Positions 1 through 11,490 of a stretch of DNA of 64,000 nucleotides are shown here, one piece after another; the first letter of the stretch is position 1; each line of letters starts with the position of its first letter. The position numbers and the translations under genes are program-made. The DNA comes from Anagrus nilaparvatae (Eukaryota; Arthropoda; Insecta; Hymenoptera; Mymaridae). The notes beneath the pieces were generated by a model. It saw only the letters and a list, made by a program, of their open reading frames with translations. It was not told the origin of the DNA and made no database searches. The stretch is taken from NCBI GenBank assembly GCA_022575985.1, contig JAKSXM010000269.1, positions 2,852,001 to 2,916,000 of the forward strand, in the 5' to 3' direction.

Positions 1-1590
1 TTCTTATGGGGTTTCTTATTTATGTGGAAGGTTAAGAAATTTTAAGTCAAATATTTAAATAGCTCATGACTGAAGCCATCAAATATGTTCATACTTTGGG
101 TACCGATTTTTTCATTACAATACTTCATAGAACAAAATTTCTTAGGTAAAGTATTTCATACACTTGGAGAAAACGACCTGAAAGGTTGGGATATTTTTAT
201 TTTGTATGCGCATTTTACAAATTTAAAATGGAAAATTTTCCTGGATAAACCTTTTAACGGTTGGAACATTTTGAAAATGTATGCTCCAGAATATTTTGTA
301 TTTGACTTATTACCAATATATGCGCAGTTGATTTGGACTTTGAAAAAATATTATTAATTAATTTTTTAAAAGAAAAAAATAGTGCAAAAAAGCTTTCGTT
401 TTGGATTTAAGTGGGGAGAAACTATATATACCATTCTTGTGAAAAGTATCCATATATAACTCATTATCATTTTTTTTGCAAAAATAGATTTAAAAAAATT
501 TATATATTTTTTATCAAATAGTAAAATTAAAAAGTTTTTAATATTATGTTTAAAACATATTTTTTGAGGTATAACAAAGATTTTTTATGATTTTGTAAAT
601 AAATAAGAAAATGTTAACAATATTTTAAACTAAAATAGCATCTAAACAATTAATTTATATAAATTTATATAAATGTTGCTAAATCTAAAATTAAGTAATA
701 TACAAACGTTAAAAAAAAGAAAAAAAAATTAAATTTTGTTAATTTTTATGGTGTATGGTCAACAACTTTTTGAAATACAAACTTTAAGACAAAAAAATAA
801 TTGTAAATTCTTACTTCAATCGGTAAATAAGACCACGTGACACCATTCTTGCCAAAAAATGAAAATGAGCGATATATATATACAATTTATATACATATAA
901 AAATATATATTCAGGTTCAAATAATAACGCAAGACACAAAAATTATTTATTTTTTTCAAATTATTTTTCTTAATGATTCCTTATTTTACGTCTTAGATTG
1001 ACTTTTAATAAAATATTTATTTCGATCAAAAATATATGTATGGGTGTAACTGGTGATATTTAACAACCATTATAGTATTAAGACCTAATTTTTTTTTCAA
1101 AAATTTTTATATAATAAAATCTTAAACTGCTTTTTTTTTTTTTTAATTTGCGTGTAACAACTCATTTATTTCTTTGAAAGTACTTATATTTGAAATAATG
1201 GTTTTTACTCGATATCTCGAATTGGATACTTAATTTTTTGAAAATTTTTTCTTAAAACTTTTTGCATTAAAAAATAAAAAAAACAGCAATATTTTATTCC
1301 TTATTCTTAAAGTAGTACCTAATTTTTGTTTGTGGGAGTCTAGCTTTAGAAGTAGAGGTATCCTTATCCTTATCCTTATCCTCCCTATACCCTTTAGAAG
1401 TATCCTTTATTGTGTTTGAATATATTTTTTGCGTCTGAAACTTAATTATTTGAAAATTTTTTTAAAAAATATTTCTTGCATAAAAAACTTAAAAAAAAAA
1501 CAGCAAAATATTGTTTTCCTTTTTGGACGTTGTACTCCAGTCCAGTCAAATCACGGGGTGGGAGGTCGAATTTTCCCCTCTAATGAGGTT
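1..1590. other. AT-rich DNA, no supported gene
   Basis: No coding signal that I trust. A 90-codon open stretch at 85-357 has AT-driven composition and no recognisable motif. Bases about 1030-1320 are a diverged copy of a dispersed repeat found again near 7030-7840, 19260-20640 and 35180-35400, recognised by the shared phrases 'cattatagtattaagacctaa' and 'gatatctcgaa'. A short TATCCT microsatellite lies at about 1358-1385. Confidence 0.6.
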
Positions 1591-2405
1591 TGTTCCCCTA
1601 TAAGTCGCTGATCACGAATTTCGGGGTCCCGGAGCCGGTCTGAAGGTGGAACACCCTTAAAATTGCAAATTCATCCTTTGAAGGGATATTTTAACAATAT
1701 TTGTAACAGGAGTTCTTAATAACAATTAAAGCAGATTATTATAGGTTCTTAGGCTCGCTAATCTCGAATTTGAGGGTCCCAAGTGTGTAAAGTTGATTAA
1801 ACATCCCTAAATTTTCAAATCAACTCTTATTTTTGCACCTTTAAATCCAACTTTATATCCAAGCTTTTTCAAACTGTAGGATCATGACTTATTAGGTTTT
1901 TGGGGTAGCTAATTACGAATTTAGAGGTTTCAACATCATAAAATTGATTAAACACCCTTAAATTTGCAAATTAACCCTTATTTTTGCAAACTTTATATCC
2001 AATCTTTTTTAAACTGCAGGATCATGATTGGTTAGGTTTTTGGGGTCGTTAATTACGAATTCGGCGGTTTCAACATCATAAAATTGATTAAACTCCCTTA
2101 AATTTGCAAATCAACCCTTATTTTTGAAAATTTTATATCCAAGCCTTTTCAAACTGCAGGGTCAAGACTTATTAGGTTTTTGGGGTAGCTAATTACTAAT
2201 TTAGAAGTTTCAACATAATAAAATTGATTAAACACCCTTAAATTTGCAAATCAACCCTTATTTTTGCAAACTTTATATCCAAGCTTTTTTAAACTGCAGG
2301 ATCATGATTTAATAGATTTTTGGGGTCGTTAATTACGAATTTGGCGGTTTCAACGTCATAAAATTGATTAAACACCCTTAAATTTGCAAATCAACCCTTA
2401 TTTTT
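1590..2405. repeat. 140-bp satellite array with dimeric higher-order structure
   Basis: About six tandem copies of a roughly 140-bp unit. The clearest copies start at 1892, 2033, 2171 and 2311, each marked by 'aggtttttggggt' followed by a 'ttaattacgaatt'-like stretch and then 'cccttaaatttgcaaat'. Copies starting at 1892 and 2171 share 'gtagctaatta', and those at 2033 and 2311 share 'gtcgttaattacgaatt' plus 'ggcggttt'. The array therefore seems to have spread as a dimer of about 279 bp. Copies before 1892 are more diverged. Confidence 0.85.
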
Positions 2406-2627
2406 CTAACTTTCTAACTAAAAATCTAAAATCTGAAAAAAACCAATTTCTGAGCATCAGAAATTTTAGGTCCAAATTAATATTTTTAAAAATTCCGGTA
2501 CAAACTTCAATCCAAGACCTAAAAAAATATTTTAAAAATAATGTTGTCGAGTGTTTTTAAATGCGCTTGAACGTAATGAGAATAACATTAAATCTTAATA
2601 ATTTTTAAACTAAGGACTGCAGACGAG

Positions 2628-4375
2628 ATGGTTTTATCAAACTTTGATTCATCCCATGTTTCTGAAAGAACTCTACTTCAAAGCATCTCTCCAATCATGC
2701 ATAATTGCAACGCTAATGCATCATCAGCAAGTACTACAATCCAAAGTAGTTTGGCTTTATCAAACCTTTATTCATCCCCGGATTCGAATACAACTGTATT
2801 AGAAACCAGCTCTCTAATCCCACATAATTTCAACTCTAATTCATCATTAGCAAGTACTGGAATCCAATATAGATTAATTCCAGAAAATACTAATTATGCT
2901 AATATCGAAAATGTCGAAACGAAATCAATGTCACAGCCAAGAATCACATCAATTAAAAAATTAAGTGGACCGTCATTATTTACATATTCTTTCAAATCAC
3001 CAAGTGGCTCAAATACTTTTACAACATCTATTTCTAATTCACAAGTATCTTCTGCACAGAATGCACCATTGCAAAATAATGAAATTACAAATGTTCCATC
3101 CGTTTTGAGTTTTGAAACAACATTAACTTCAAATGCTGAAAATAAAAATAGTGTCTCTTCAAATTTAAGTTTTTCAGGAATCAATGAGCAGATGAAAGAA
3201 AATTATAAATTAAAAATCTTTTCTGGTGCTAAAAGATCTTTTGGTAGTATAAAAGGATTTTCTGCTCATTTAGATGAAAATCCTTTTTTGTTAAGTCAAT
3301 ACGATGAGTTTAATGAAAATAAGATGTCAATCGATAAAGAATTGATAATTGTATCAGATACATGTTGTAGTTTAATATTCTATGATGCAAAAGTCTTAGA
3401 AGAATTTGGAGAAAATAGCGAAATTTTCGTAAATGATACCATGTCTCTAAGACCGAATATAAATGACTGTGCAGCAGTTTTAACTATAATGTCCGTCAAA
3501 TTCAATGAAGTAAGTAAAAATCTTTATAATGGTTTATTTTAATTATCCATTTAAATATTTATTAAAACCTATTTGTATTCTAATTACAGATAGTACCCAT
3601 AGCATGGGCATTGATTAGCCATATGACGGTAAAATGCGCCTCTTCCATCTGGGTATTTTTAAAAAAAAAGTTACAACCAAAAGTTGTAATAACTAGTTAT
3701 GAAAAGTACATCCACGCATCATTGAAAGAAGTATTCGAAGGAGTCAAAGTTTATGGAAATTACTACAGTTTTTGCTTTGTACGTACATTTAGTTTCTTCA
3801 TGTTTTGCATAGACGTTAAACTGTATACATTTCAAATCACTTAACATCTCAATAGTATCACTTTATCGAAACATTTAAATTATTTTTTATTAATACTTTA
3901 AAAAAAATAAAAAAAAAATTTTTGATACGGCTTGACTATTTAATCCATATACATTTATCAAATATTAGATCATATTATATTTATTAATTTTTTTTTTTAT
4001 TAATAATATCTTAAAAATTTCAGTCACTTATTAAAGTATCAAAAAAGTTGAAATTAGTTTTTGATAAAGAAAAACATTTATCAGAACTTACATTACTTAA
4101 AAAAATACTACAAATACCTTTGCTACCTTCAAATAATATTCAAGAGGGTATTCAAATAATCAAAGAAGAAATACATTCAAGTCAATTGCAGAATCCAAAG
4201 AAATGGTTAAGATTGTTAGAAGTAAATGTGGAACAAGATTGGCTAATGAAAATAGGAAGAAATATTTTTTGCGTGCATGACCAAACAAATAGAACAAAGT
4301 TCATGTATATTACAAAATATTATCGTTTACTTCATCTAATCTTTGGAAAGAAAGAGGATACCAACTTATTGTTAT
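2628..4375 (+). CDS. MULE-transposase-like protein, first three exons
   Basis: Three exons join in frame with canonical splice sites: 2628-3509 (donor GTAAGT), 3590-3778 (donor GTACGT) and 4024-4375 (donor GTAAGA). Residues 1-200 are a low-complexity Ser/Asn/Thr-rich region. From about residue 240 the protein resembles the MULE transposase core common in insect transposon-derived genes: a DTMSLRP strand, then after the first junction IVPIAWALIS, a KVVITSYEKYIHASLKEVF block corresponding to the second acidic strand, and a GNYYSFC block at the usual FHFCQ position. In exon 3 a QTNRT motif matches the RTNN-type motif near the end of such proteins. Some catalytic positions look replaced (SYE where DFE is usual), so this may be a domesticated or dying copy. 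Frames and junction phases are read directly; the family is inferred from pattern. Intron 3 would hold the MITEs at 4666-5100 and 5304-5432. Confidence 0.6.
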
Positions 4376-4665
4376 GTAAGAATACTAATATAGGATATTA
4401 ATAATTTATATCTTTTTCTCAATTCATCCTATTTTTTAAATTTTTATCTCTATGTGTATGGATGCTTTTACAGGAATGGTAAATATAATATTTCCCCCAC
4501 TTCTTTCCGAAACGGAATCTCCTTTGTGCTTTTTTTTCTTTTAAAAACTTTTAAATAATATTTTTTTAAAGTCCAAATCAACAACGCATATATTGGTAAT
4601 TTATCAAAAAAATTAAAAAATTTTCTTGTCCTTTTTTTCCACTATAAACTTTAAGTAATAACGCA

Positions 4666-5100
4666 CACTCCCAGACCAAAAGAATTTTTTCTTAACCAAT
4701 AAAGAATTTTGGAGCTATTTCGATCGTTTAAACGAATTTTTTACATAAAAAATTCTTTTGATGAAATATTATTTAGGAAAAGAATTTTTGAATGATTCTA
4801 ACCAAAAATATTCTTACTAAATTTGGTTGTATATTATAACTAATTTAGATGTTTAATGCTTATTTTATATTTTTTAATACTATTTTAATATTATTTTAAT
4901 ATTAAAATAAGCAAACATATAAATTAGTTATTATATATAACAAAATTTAGTAAGAATATTTTTGGTTAGAATCATTAAAAAATTCTTTTCCTAATAATAT
5001 TTCGTCAAAAGAATTTTTTATGTAAATAATTCGTTTAAACGATCGAAATAGCTCCAAAATTCTTTTTTGGTTAAGAAAAAATTCTTTTGGTCTGGGAGTG
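4666..5100. mobile_element. Palindromic MITE, long terminal inverted repeats
   Basis: The first bases, CACTCCCAGACCAAAAGAA, are the reverse complement of the last. Pairing continues almost unbroken for about 200 bp into each arm (for example 'cgatcgtttaaacgaa' against 'ttcgtttaaacgatcg'), so the whole 435 bp can fold on itself. No coding capacity. It lies between exons 3 and 4 of the MULE-like gene. The superfamily cannot be assigned because the target duplication is unclear. Confidence 0.85.
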
Positions 5101-5303
5101 CACGTCTTAAAATTTTGAATTTTCCTTAAAGGTGCATATGACGTATTTAGGTATCAAAAATTTATTTTACACTCCTGTTAATGTATCTTCGTATTCAAGT
5201 CAGTACCTCGATTTGAGCATTATTTAGCATTCTCTGAATAAAAATTATTGTCCGTACGCCTTGAATTTTACAGGCGTTTAGCGTGTTCAACGTGGATGGT
5301 TTC

Positions 5304-5432
5304 TAGGCCTCGAACAAACTTGCGTTTCACACGTTTGGAGAGGGGGCTTGATCATCGGCATCAAAAAAATGTATACAGAAAACATTTGGGCCCCCTCTTT
5401 AAACGCGTGAAACGCAAGTTCGTTCGAGGCCC
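5304..5432. repeat. GC-rich imperfect hairpin, MITE-like
   Basis: Arms at 5304-5347 and 5390-5432 are inverted copies: GGCCTCGAAC, ACTTGCGTTTCAC and AGAGGGGGC occur in the left arm and their complements in the right. Shorter matches (GTTTAGCG) extend to about 5273 and 5450. The GC content stands out from the AT-rich intron. A 66-codon open stretch across it is a by-product of the palindrome. Confidence 0.75.
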
Positions 5433-6788
5433 TCACGGATCTCGCTAAACAGACAATGCGTTTGTACTAGAAATCTAGTCGTAGGGCCAATCATTTTTTT
5501 TCAGTGTACATATAATATATATTGTAACTAGTATATTGTAACGCATTTTGATTAAAAAAAACTTATAACCGGTTTGTGTACAAAACCTAAATGCATGGAA
5601 CATGTTTACTTCCAGCTGAGGACTAGGTGTAATAAAAATGTTACTCTACATTACGATACAATTTTCTATTTTTATAATTTGTAATTATTACCTCACTAGC
5701 TGTTAAGATTCTAAACCCAAGCTATTTTGATTCCCTAATCCTAAATTATTCTTAGCAATTAATCGATATTATTCCAAGTCCTTAAACTTGAATTATTCCA
5801 ACTCCCTAAATCGATATTATTCTAATTGTAAGTCCATCAACCTGTATAATCCTAAGTCCTTAAGCCTAGATTTTTCAAAGTCTCCTAATTATTCTAAGTC
5901 TCATTTTAACCCCCCCCCCCCCTTAAATAAGATAAATTTGACTCCCCCCACCTTAAATAGGAAATTTGAACCCATCCCTTAAATGGTACAAATTTGACCC
6001 CCCACCTCCTTAATTTTCAAGTTCTGAAGTACCCCCTTCCTATAAATATGTTCCATGTTAATAAAGTAACCAAAGGAGAGAAAATGTATTCAATGGATTC
6101 CATCAAGAGCTCTTTAAATAATAGACTCAAAATGCAAAACCGTCTGCATAAATAAAAAAATCCATAAGAACAAAACGTATGATTTTAAAAAGGGATATGT
6201 TCATTGGATGGGGTATTAAAAAAAGTACGGCTTGGTTGGGGGTGGGATAAAATGGACTTAGAATATTTTTGATTTATTTATTTCTAGGGATTATAGTGAC
6301 TTTTAGGGACTTCTAGGGACAACAGGAACTTCTTGTAGTAGTTTTTTAATATTTTCAATTTAGAGCACCAAAAAGATAAGTGTACCAAAATACTGGCCAG
6401 GTCCAACTTACAACCAGCTCCAGTTATAAGTGAACATGTCCCATGATCGTTGGTTGTTTGAACACACAAACCGGTTATAACTTTTTTAAAAAATTTTAAA
6501 CAGTACCATTAAAAATTTAGGTTTTTACACTTTTAAGGAATTAAAATAATACACATTTTGGGACTCAAAATAACCCGAGTTTAGGGACTTGTTATATGCA
6601 CGTTATTTGTGAATAGTATGCAAATGACATTAAGCATTTTTTTACATCTAATATTTTTGTTGAATGAAACCTTTTCTTACCCAGTAATCAGAAATATGAG
6701 AAATCCAAGCAACTTTTTACATTGAATGTATATTAAGGTATATTTTTTTTTAAAATTCTTTGAAAATAAATATTTTTTATTTTAATAG
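5433..6788. other. Intronic or intergenic DNA with pyrimidine-rich degenerate repeats
   Basis: At 5700-6030 there are loose repeats of a 'cctaagtccttaa' type leading into a poly-C run (about 5908-5922) and CCCCCC-rich lines. At 6285-6330 there is a short 'agggact' repeat. No gene is supported. Confidence 0.5.
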
Positions 6789-7001
6789 ATATTATGCAAA
6801 AATTGAACCAGGAAACCAAAAATATTTTGAAAGAAGAAGAAGGAGAAAAAAAAGGAATGGAAAGTAATGGAAAATCAAACGATAAATCCATTAAAGATTT
6901 ATGGGAATCTATGGTACGACTACCAGAATTAAGTACAAAAGCAATGCTGAAAGTTCTGTCGAAATTTGAAAACGAAGATATCATTGATTTGGCAGAATTA
7001 A
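6789..7001 (+). CDS. Probable fourth exon of the MULE-like gene
   Basis: A TTTTAATAG acceptor at 6788 opens an exon whose phase fits the donor at 4376: the single base left over from exon 3 plus AT gives Tyr, then Ile-Met-Gln. The exon encodes a charged region (KEEEGEKKG) followed by a helix-rich part (LWESMVRLPELSTKAMLKVL) and runs to a GTTAGT donor at 7002; without splicing it stops at 7004-7006. The phase agreement is direct evidence. No domain is recognised. Confidence 0.5.
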
Positions 7002-7024
7002 GTTAGTTTTAATGTATTTTAAAA

Positions 7025-7840
7025 AATCAAATTAACTTTAACTGATTTTTATTTATAACATTTTATTTTCGTCATCTTAATTTGGATGTAATACCTCATT
7101 TATTTCTACGAAAGTACTTATTTGAAACTTATTTGACTTATTTACTTATTTGAAAGTATGGTTTTTACTCTATATCTCGAAACTGATACTTAATTTTTTG
7201 AAAATTTTTTTCCCAAAATTTTCTTTCACGAAAAAATACAAAAAATACCAATTTTTTTTTCATTTTTTGGATCTGATACCGAATTTTTTAAAAAATTTTT
7301 TCTCAAAATTAAAAACAAAAAAATTAAAAAACCTGCAATATTTTTTTTTGGGGTGTAATACCTAATTTAATTCTATGAAAGTACTAATATCTGAAAATCT
7401 TGCGACCGGCGATATTTCACAACCGTTATGAAATTAAGACCTAATTTTTTTTTCAAAAATTTTTCCACCAAAATAGGAATCTCTAGGTACTTTTTTTTTT
7501 TATTATTTTGGATGCAATACCTCATTTATTTCCACGAAAGTACTTATATTTGAAAGTATAGTTTTTACTCGATATCTCGAATCTGATACATAATTTAAAA
7601 AAAATTTTTTTCCTAAATTTTTTTTCACAAAAAAATACAAAAAACACCAAACTTTTTTTTCTTTTTGGATGTACTACCTTATTTATTTCTATGAGAGTAC
7701 TAGTTTTAGACAGTTCATTTATAGTAATTTTTTGGATTTGATACCGAATTTTTCCAAAATTTATTTCTCAAAATTGAAAAAGTTTTTTCTCATTGTTTGA
7801 GGAACCTTAGTGCCAGCTAGTTGGCAGGGTATTTTTATTT
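7025..7840. repeat. Dispersed AT-rich repeat family, ~425-bp units
   Basis: Two units start near 7088 and 7511, each with 'taatacctcatttatttc' then 'tttttactcgatatctcga'. They match the arrays at 19260-20640, 35180-35400 and, more weakly, 1030-1320. The copy ends near 7840 with 'gaggaaccttagtgccag', the same ending as at about 20796, which gives the family a definable 3' edge. Confidence 0.75.
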
Positions 7841-7871
7841 TATTTTAAAACAATATTTTTTATCTTAATAG

Positions 7872-8117
7872 AAAACAAGCTTTTTGTGATAAATTTTGGG
7901 AAAATCTAAATTTGTCGGAAATCTTATGAATTATATATATAGGGAAAGTATTTTGTTTCTCAAGTATTTTTCTTCAAGATTCAGTTATTTCCATTTATTA
8001 TTTTTACTTTTTTTTTTGGTTCAGGTACATGCTTATCAAATTAAAATGCGACAACAAACTTTCTGGAATTCTATTCTCTATTCAATATCAGATTCTGTTC
8101 CTGAATCTATAAAATAA
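7872..8117 (+). pseudogene. Possible decayed exons of the MULE-like gene
   Basis: After a TTAATAG acceptor at 7871 one frame reads KQAFCDKFWENLNLSEIL and then stops. After a TTCAG acceptor at 8024 another segment reads VHAYQIKMRQQTFW to a stop at 8115-8117. Both look protein-like, but neither continues the phase left by the donor at 7002. They are either exons of a broken gene or an alternative 3' end; I cannot decide between these. Confidence 0.3.
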
Positions 8118-8274
8118 TATAAATCAATAAAATTTGTTTTTACAAAACTAATTTTGTGTAGAATGTTTCACAAATTACATATAAAAATTAACTCTTAAAT
8201 ATATATACTTCTACTTATATACATTTTTATGTATTATATAATATGTCCTATATTATTATTTGAAATAATTTTAG

Positions 8275-8826
8275 TTTTAGAAAACGATACGCAAAATGAT
8301 AAACAAATAAACATAGACGATAAGGATTATGAAGATCCTATTTTGGATTATCAAAATTTCCAGTACGACGAAAAAGTAAATGAAACTTTATTATCACAGG
8401 ATGATCAATACTCAAACTGCAATTATTTAATAAACGAGAGTGGAATTGAATCTAGTCAAAAACAAGAAAACGACGAAGAACTAAATAACATTATATGTAA
8501 TGCACCAAAAATAAATAAAATCAGTGTAAATTCAAAAAAAGGATCTAAATTAGATAAGGTACACTTTAAATTAATAAAATAATTTATTTTACTAATTATT
8601 TAAAAACACATTTGAGAGTAAAAAATATTTTTAGGCTAATCCAATTCAAGATAAAAATAACGAAACAAAACCAACAAATAAATTCAATAAAAAAACAATT
8701 AACCGTAAAAGGAAATTATCAACTAATAAAGAAAATTTACAGGGCATGGAATTAAGTAAAAGAATAAGAAAACCGAAAATAATTTTTAGTCCGAAAGCAA
8801 ACATAAAAAATAAACAAAAAAATTAA
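8275..8826 (+). CDS. C-terminal exons of an acidic-then-basic protein, probably the same gene
   Basis: An acceptor (ATTTTAG) at 8274 opens an Asp/Glu/Asn-rich exon (about 8275-8558) that ends at a GTACAC donor in phase 0. The next acceptor at 8634 opens 8635-8826, also phase 0, giving a Lys-rich tail (KRKLSTNKENLQG, ELSKRIRKPK) and a TAA stop. The basic tail would suit nuclear localisation or DNA contact. The internal junction is well supported; membership of the MULE-like gene rests only on position and strand. Confidence 0.45.
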
Positions 8827-9690
8827 TTTTTTTTTGAATTATAAATTATTCTTAATTATTTTTATTTATTGAACATAAATTATTAATGTTGCAATAAATA
8901 GGTTAAATCTAACATTCATAATTGTTTGGGCTAACGAGATGCTTGAATTGTTAAAATTTTTTAAATAATTAAATACTTGTTAAATTTAATAATTCTTATA
9001 TATTTATAATTTTAATTTTTTAGTTAAATAAAAAATTTATTAATACTGTTTAATTTAATTTAATTTTTAATTCAATTTAATTTAATTCCTCACATTTTCT
9101 TATTATCTTGTAAAATTTATTGTAAAGCAATAAGTTGTAATTAAATGATAGTATTCGTTAGGAAAGAAATAATTCGGAAAACTATTTGAGTTTAATTATG
9201 CTGCCTCGTGAGCGTAGATTTTTTTTACCTACTTCAACAAAAACTTGAAATTCCTTGATAAAATTTTATTCATCTTACTTTATTATATAAGAAAAATTAA
9301 AAAATCCGGTAATGAAAAAGTATATAGGATTGATAAAAAATCGAATGTTAACATAATATGACACCTTCGATAAAAATATAAATTACTAATAACAAAAATT
9401 ATAATAAATTTTTACCTCATACAGATATATTTTTAACATAAAGTTTCTGGTGAAAACCCTAGTAAATAATGCATTTAAATCTTCACCTTTTTTTGAAAAA
9501 ATCATTTTATTAAATTTTAAAATAAAATAACAATGTTATACTTACTTTAAAAAAGTATTCTGCTGTAAAAATTCGTTCTATAATTAAGAATTAAAAGTAA
9601 AAATTTTTTAAATTAAATATTTTTTGTCTTGTTTATTATTTCTTACTGTCAATAAATTTTGTATTTAGTTTCAATGTTATCGTTCTTAAA
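8827..9690. other. AT-rich spacer
   Basis: Likely the 3' flank of the preceding gene. No gene or repeat is recognised apart from short 'taatttaattt' runs at 9048-9085. Confidence 0.5.
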
Positions 9691-11046
9691 ACATTCGTCA
9701 CTTTCGTGACATCGTTTTCAAGATGTTTGTCACTTTCGACACATCGTTCTCGAGGTATTTTTCAATTTTGTCACATTCGTCACAACAATCTGGAGTTGTT
9801 TACCACTTTCGTCACATTCGTTACATCTTTCTAAAGTGGTTTGTCATGTTCGTCACATTCGTCACATCATCCTGGAGGTGTTTACCACTTTCGTCACTTT
9901 CGTCACATCGTTCTCGAAGTATTTGTCATTTTCGTCACATTCGTCACATCGTTTTCGAGGTATTTGTCACTTTTGTCACATCGTTCTCGAGTTGTTTGTC
10001 ACTTTCGTCACATTCGTCACATCGTTTTCGAGGTATTTGTCACTTTCGTCACAATCGTCACATCGTTCTTGAGGTGTTTGTCACTTTCGTCACATCGTTC
10101 TCGAAGTATTTGTCATTTTCGTCACATTCGTCACATCGTTTTCGAGGTATTTTTCACATTTGTCACATCGTTCTCGAGGTGTTTGTCACTTTCGTCACAT
10201 TCGTCACATCGTTCTCGAGTTGTTTGTCACTTTCGTCACAGTCGTCACATCGTTCTCGAGGTGTTTGTCACTTTTGTCAAATTGTTCTCGAGGTATTTGT
10301 TACTTTGGTCAAATTCGTCACATCGTTCTCGAGTTGTTTGTCACTTTCGTCACTTTCGTCACATCGTTATCGAGGTGTTTGTCACTTTTATCACATCGTT
10401 CTGGAGGTATTTTTCAATTTCGTCACATTCGTCACATCGTTCTCGAGTTGTTTGTCACTTTCGTCACATTCGTCACATCGTTCTCGAGGTGTTTGTCACT
10501 TTTGTCACATTCGTCACATCGTTCTCGAGGTGTTTGTCACTTTTGTCACATCGTTCTGGAGGTATTTTTCAATTTCGTCACATTCGTCACATCGTTCTCG
10601 AGGTATTTGTCACTTTCGTCACATTCGTCACATTCGTCACATCGTTCTCGAGGTGTTTGTCACTTTTGTCACATCGTTCTGGAAGTATTTTTCAATTTCG
10701 TCACATTCGTCACATCGTTCTCGAGTTGTTTGTCACTTTCGTCACATCGTTCTCGAGGTATTTTTCACTTTTTCGTCACATTCGTCACATCGTTCTCGAG
10801 GTGTTTTTCACTTTCGTCACATCGTTCTCGAGGTGTTTGTCACTTTCGTCACATTCGTCACATTCGTCACATTCGTCACATCGTTCTCGAGGTGTTTGTC
10901 ACTTTTGTCACATCGTTCTGGAGGTGTTTGTCACTTTCGTCACATTCGTCACATCGTTCTGGAGGTGTTTGTCACTTTCGTCACATTCGTCACATCGTTC
11001 TCGAGGTGTTTGTCACTTTCGTCACATTCGTCACATCGTTCTCGAG
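9690..11046 (+). repeat. 41-bp minisatellite built from 9-bp subrepeats
   Basis: About 30 copies of a unit made of GTCACTTTC, then GTCACATTC, then GTCACATCG, then TTCTCGAGGTGTTT. The number of GTCACATTC 9-mers varies from none to four. All three forward frames stay open for hundreds of codons because the unit has no stop in any phase. The resulting His/Ser/Phe-rich peptides show no domain and are not proposed as proteins. Sharp edges: the array begins after AT-rich DNA and ends at CTCGAGATATTT. Confidence 0.9.
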
Positions 11047-11490
11047 ATATTTAAACAATTGAAATGTGACGAATGATTCTGATTGGTTGGCACAATCATG
11101 AAATAGCAATTTTTCCGGGATTCATTATTTTTGGAGTATTTTACTATAATATAAACTTTGTTTTTATTTATATAAAATACTTGATATAGTATATTAATTT
11201 GTATTATATTATAATACTCCAATTATTTATGTTGGTGGTTATTAATTTCCCAAACACTAATTTGGAGTTTTATAAACCACCTGATAATCATAGAGATGTT
11301 TGTAATACACCGAATGTACCTTTTGTGTATTGTAATACACCGAAAAATTTTTTTTGTTATTTGTAAACCACCAAATTTAAGAATGGAGTATTAGAAAGCG
11401 CTGAAGTCGCTTTCGGAGTTTTTTAAAGCGCCGTCTAACCATCTGGTGGTTTGTTAAAGAAAATTTGGTGGTTTTGGTTTAAGAGTGTAC
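11047..11490. other. Spacer with short internal repeats
   Basis: Contains repeated fragments such as 'gtaatacaccga' (11311, 11332) and 'ggtggtt'/'aaccacc' in both orientations, suggesting an old inverted repeat. No gene is seen. Confidence 0.4.

Noticed and set aside
85..357. 90-codon aromatic-rich frame
   Set aside because: Composition is as expected from AT-rich random sequence; no splice or domain support.
5248..5448. 66-codon Arg-rich frame
   Set aside because: Coincides with a GC-rich hairpin; Arg richness comes from the inverted CG-rich arms.
9690..11046. CRISPR-like array
   Set aside because: The repeats are contiguous and degenerate without unique spacers, and the window is eukaryotic.
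9723..11076. Long forward open frames of 443, 411 and 300 codons
   Set aside because: They are the translation of a 41-bp minisatellite with no stop in any phase; no domain, no plausible start context and three overlapping frames.
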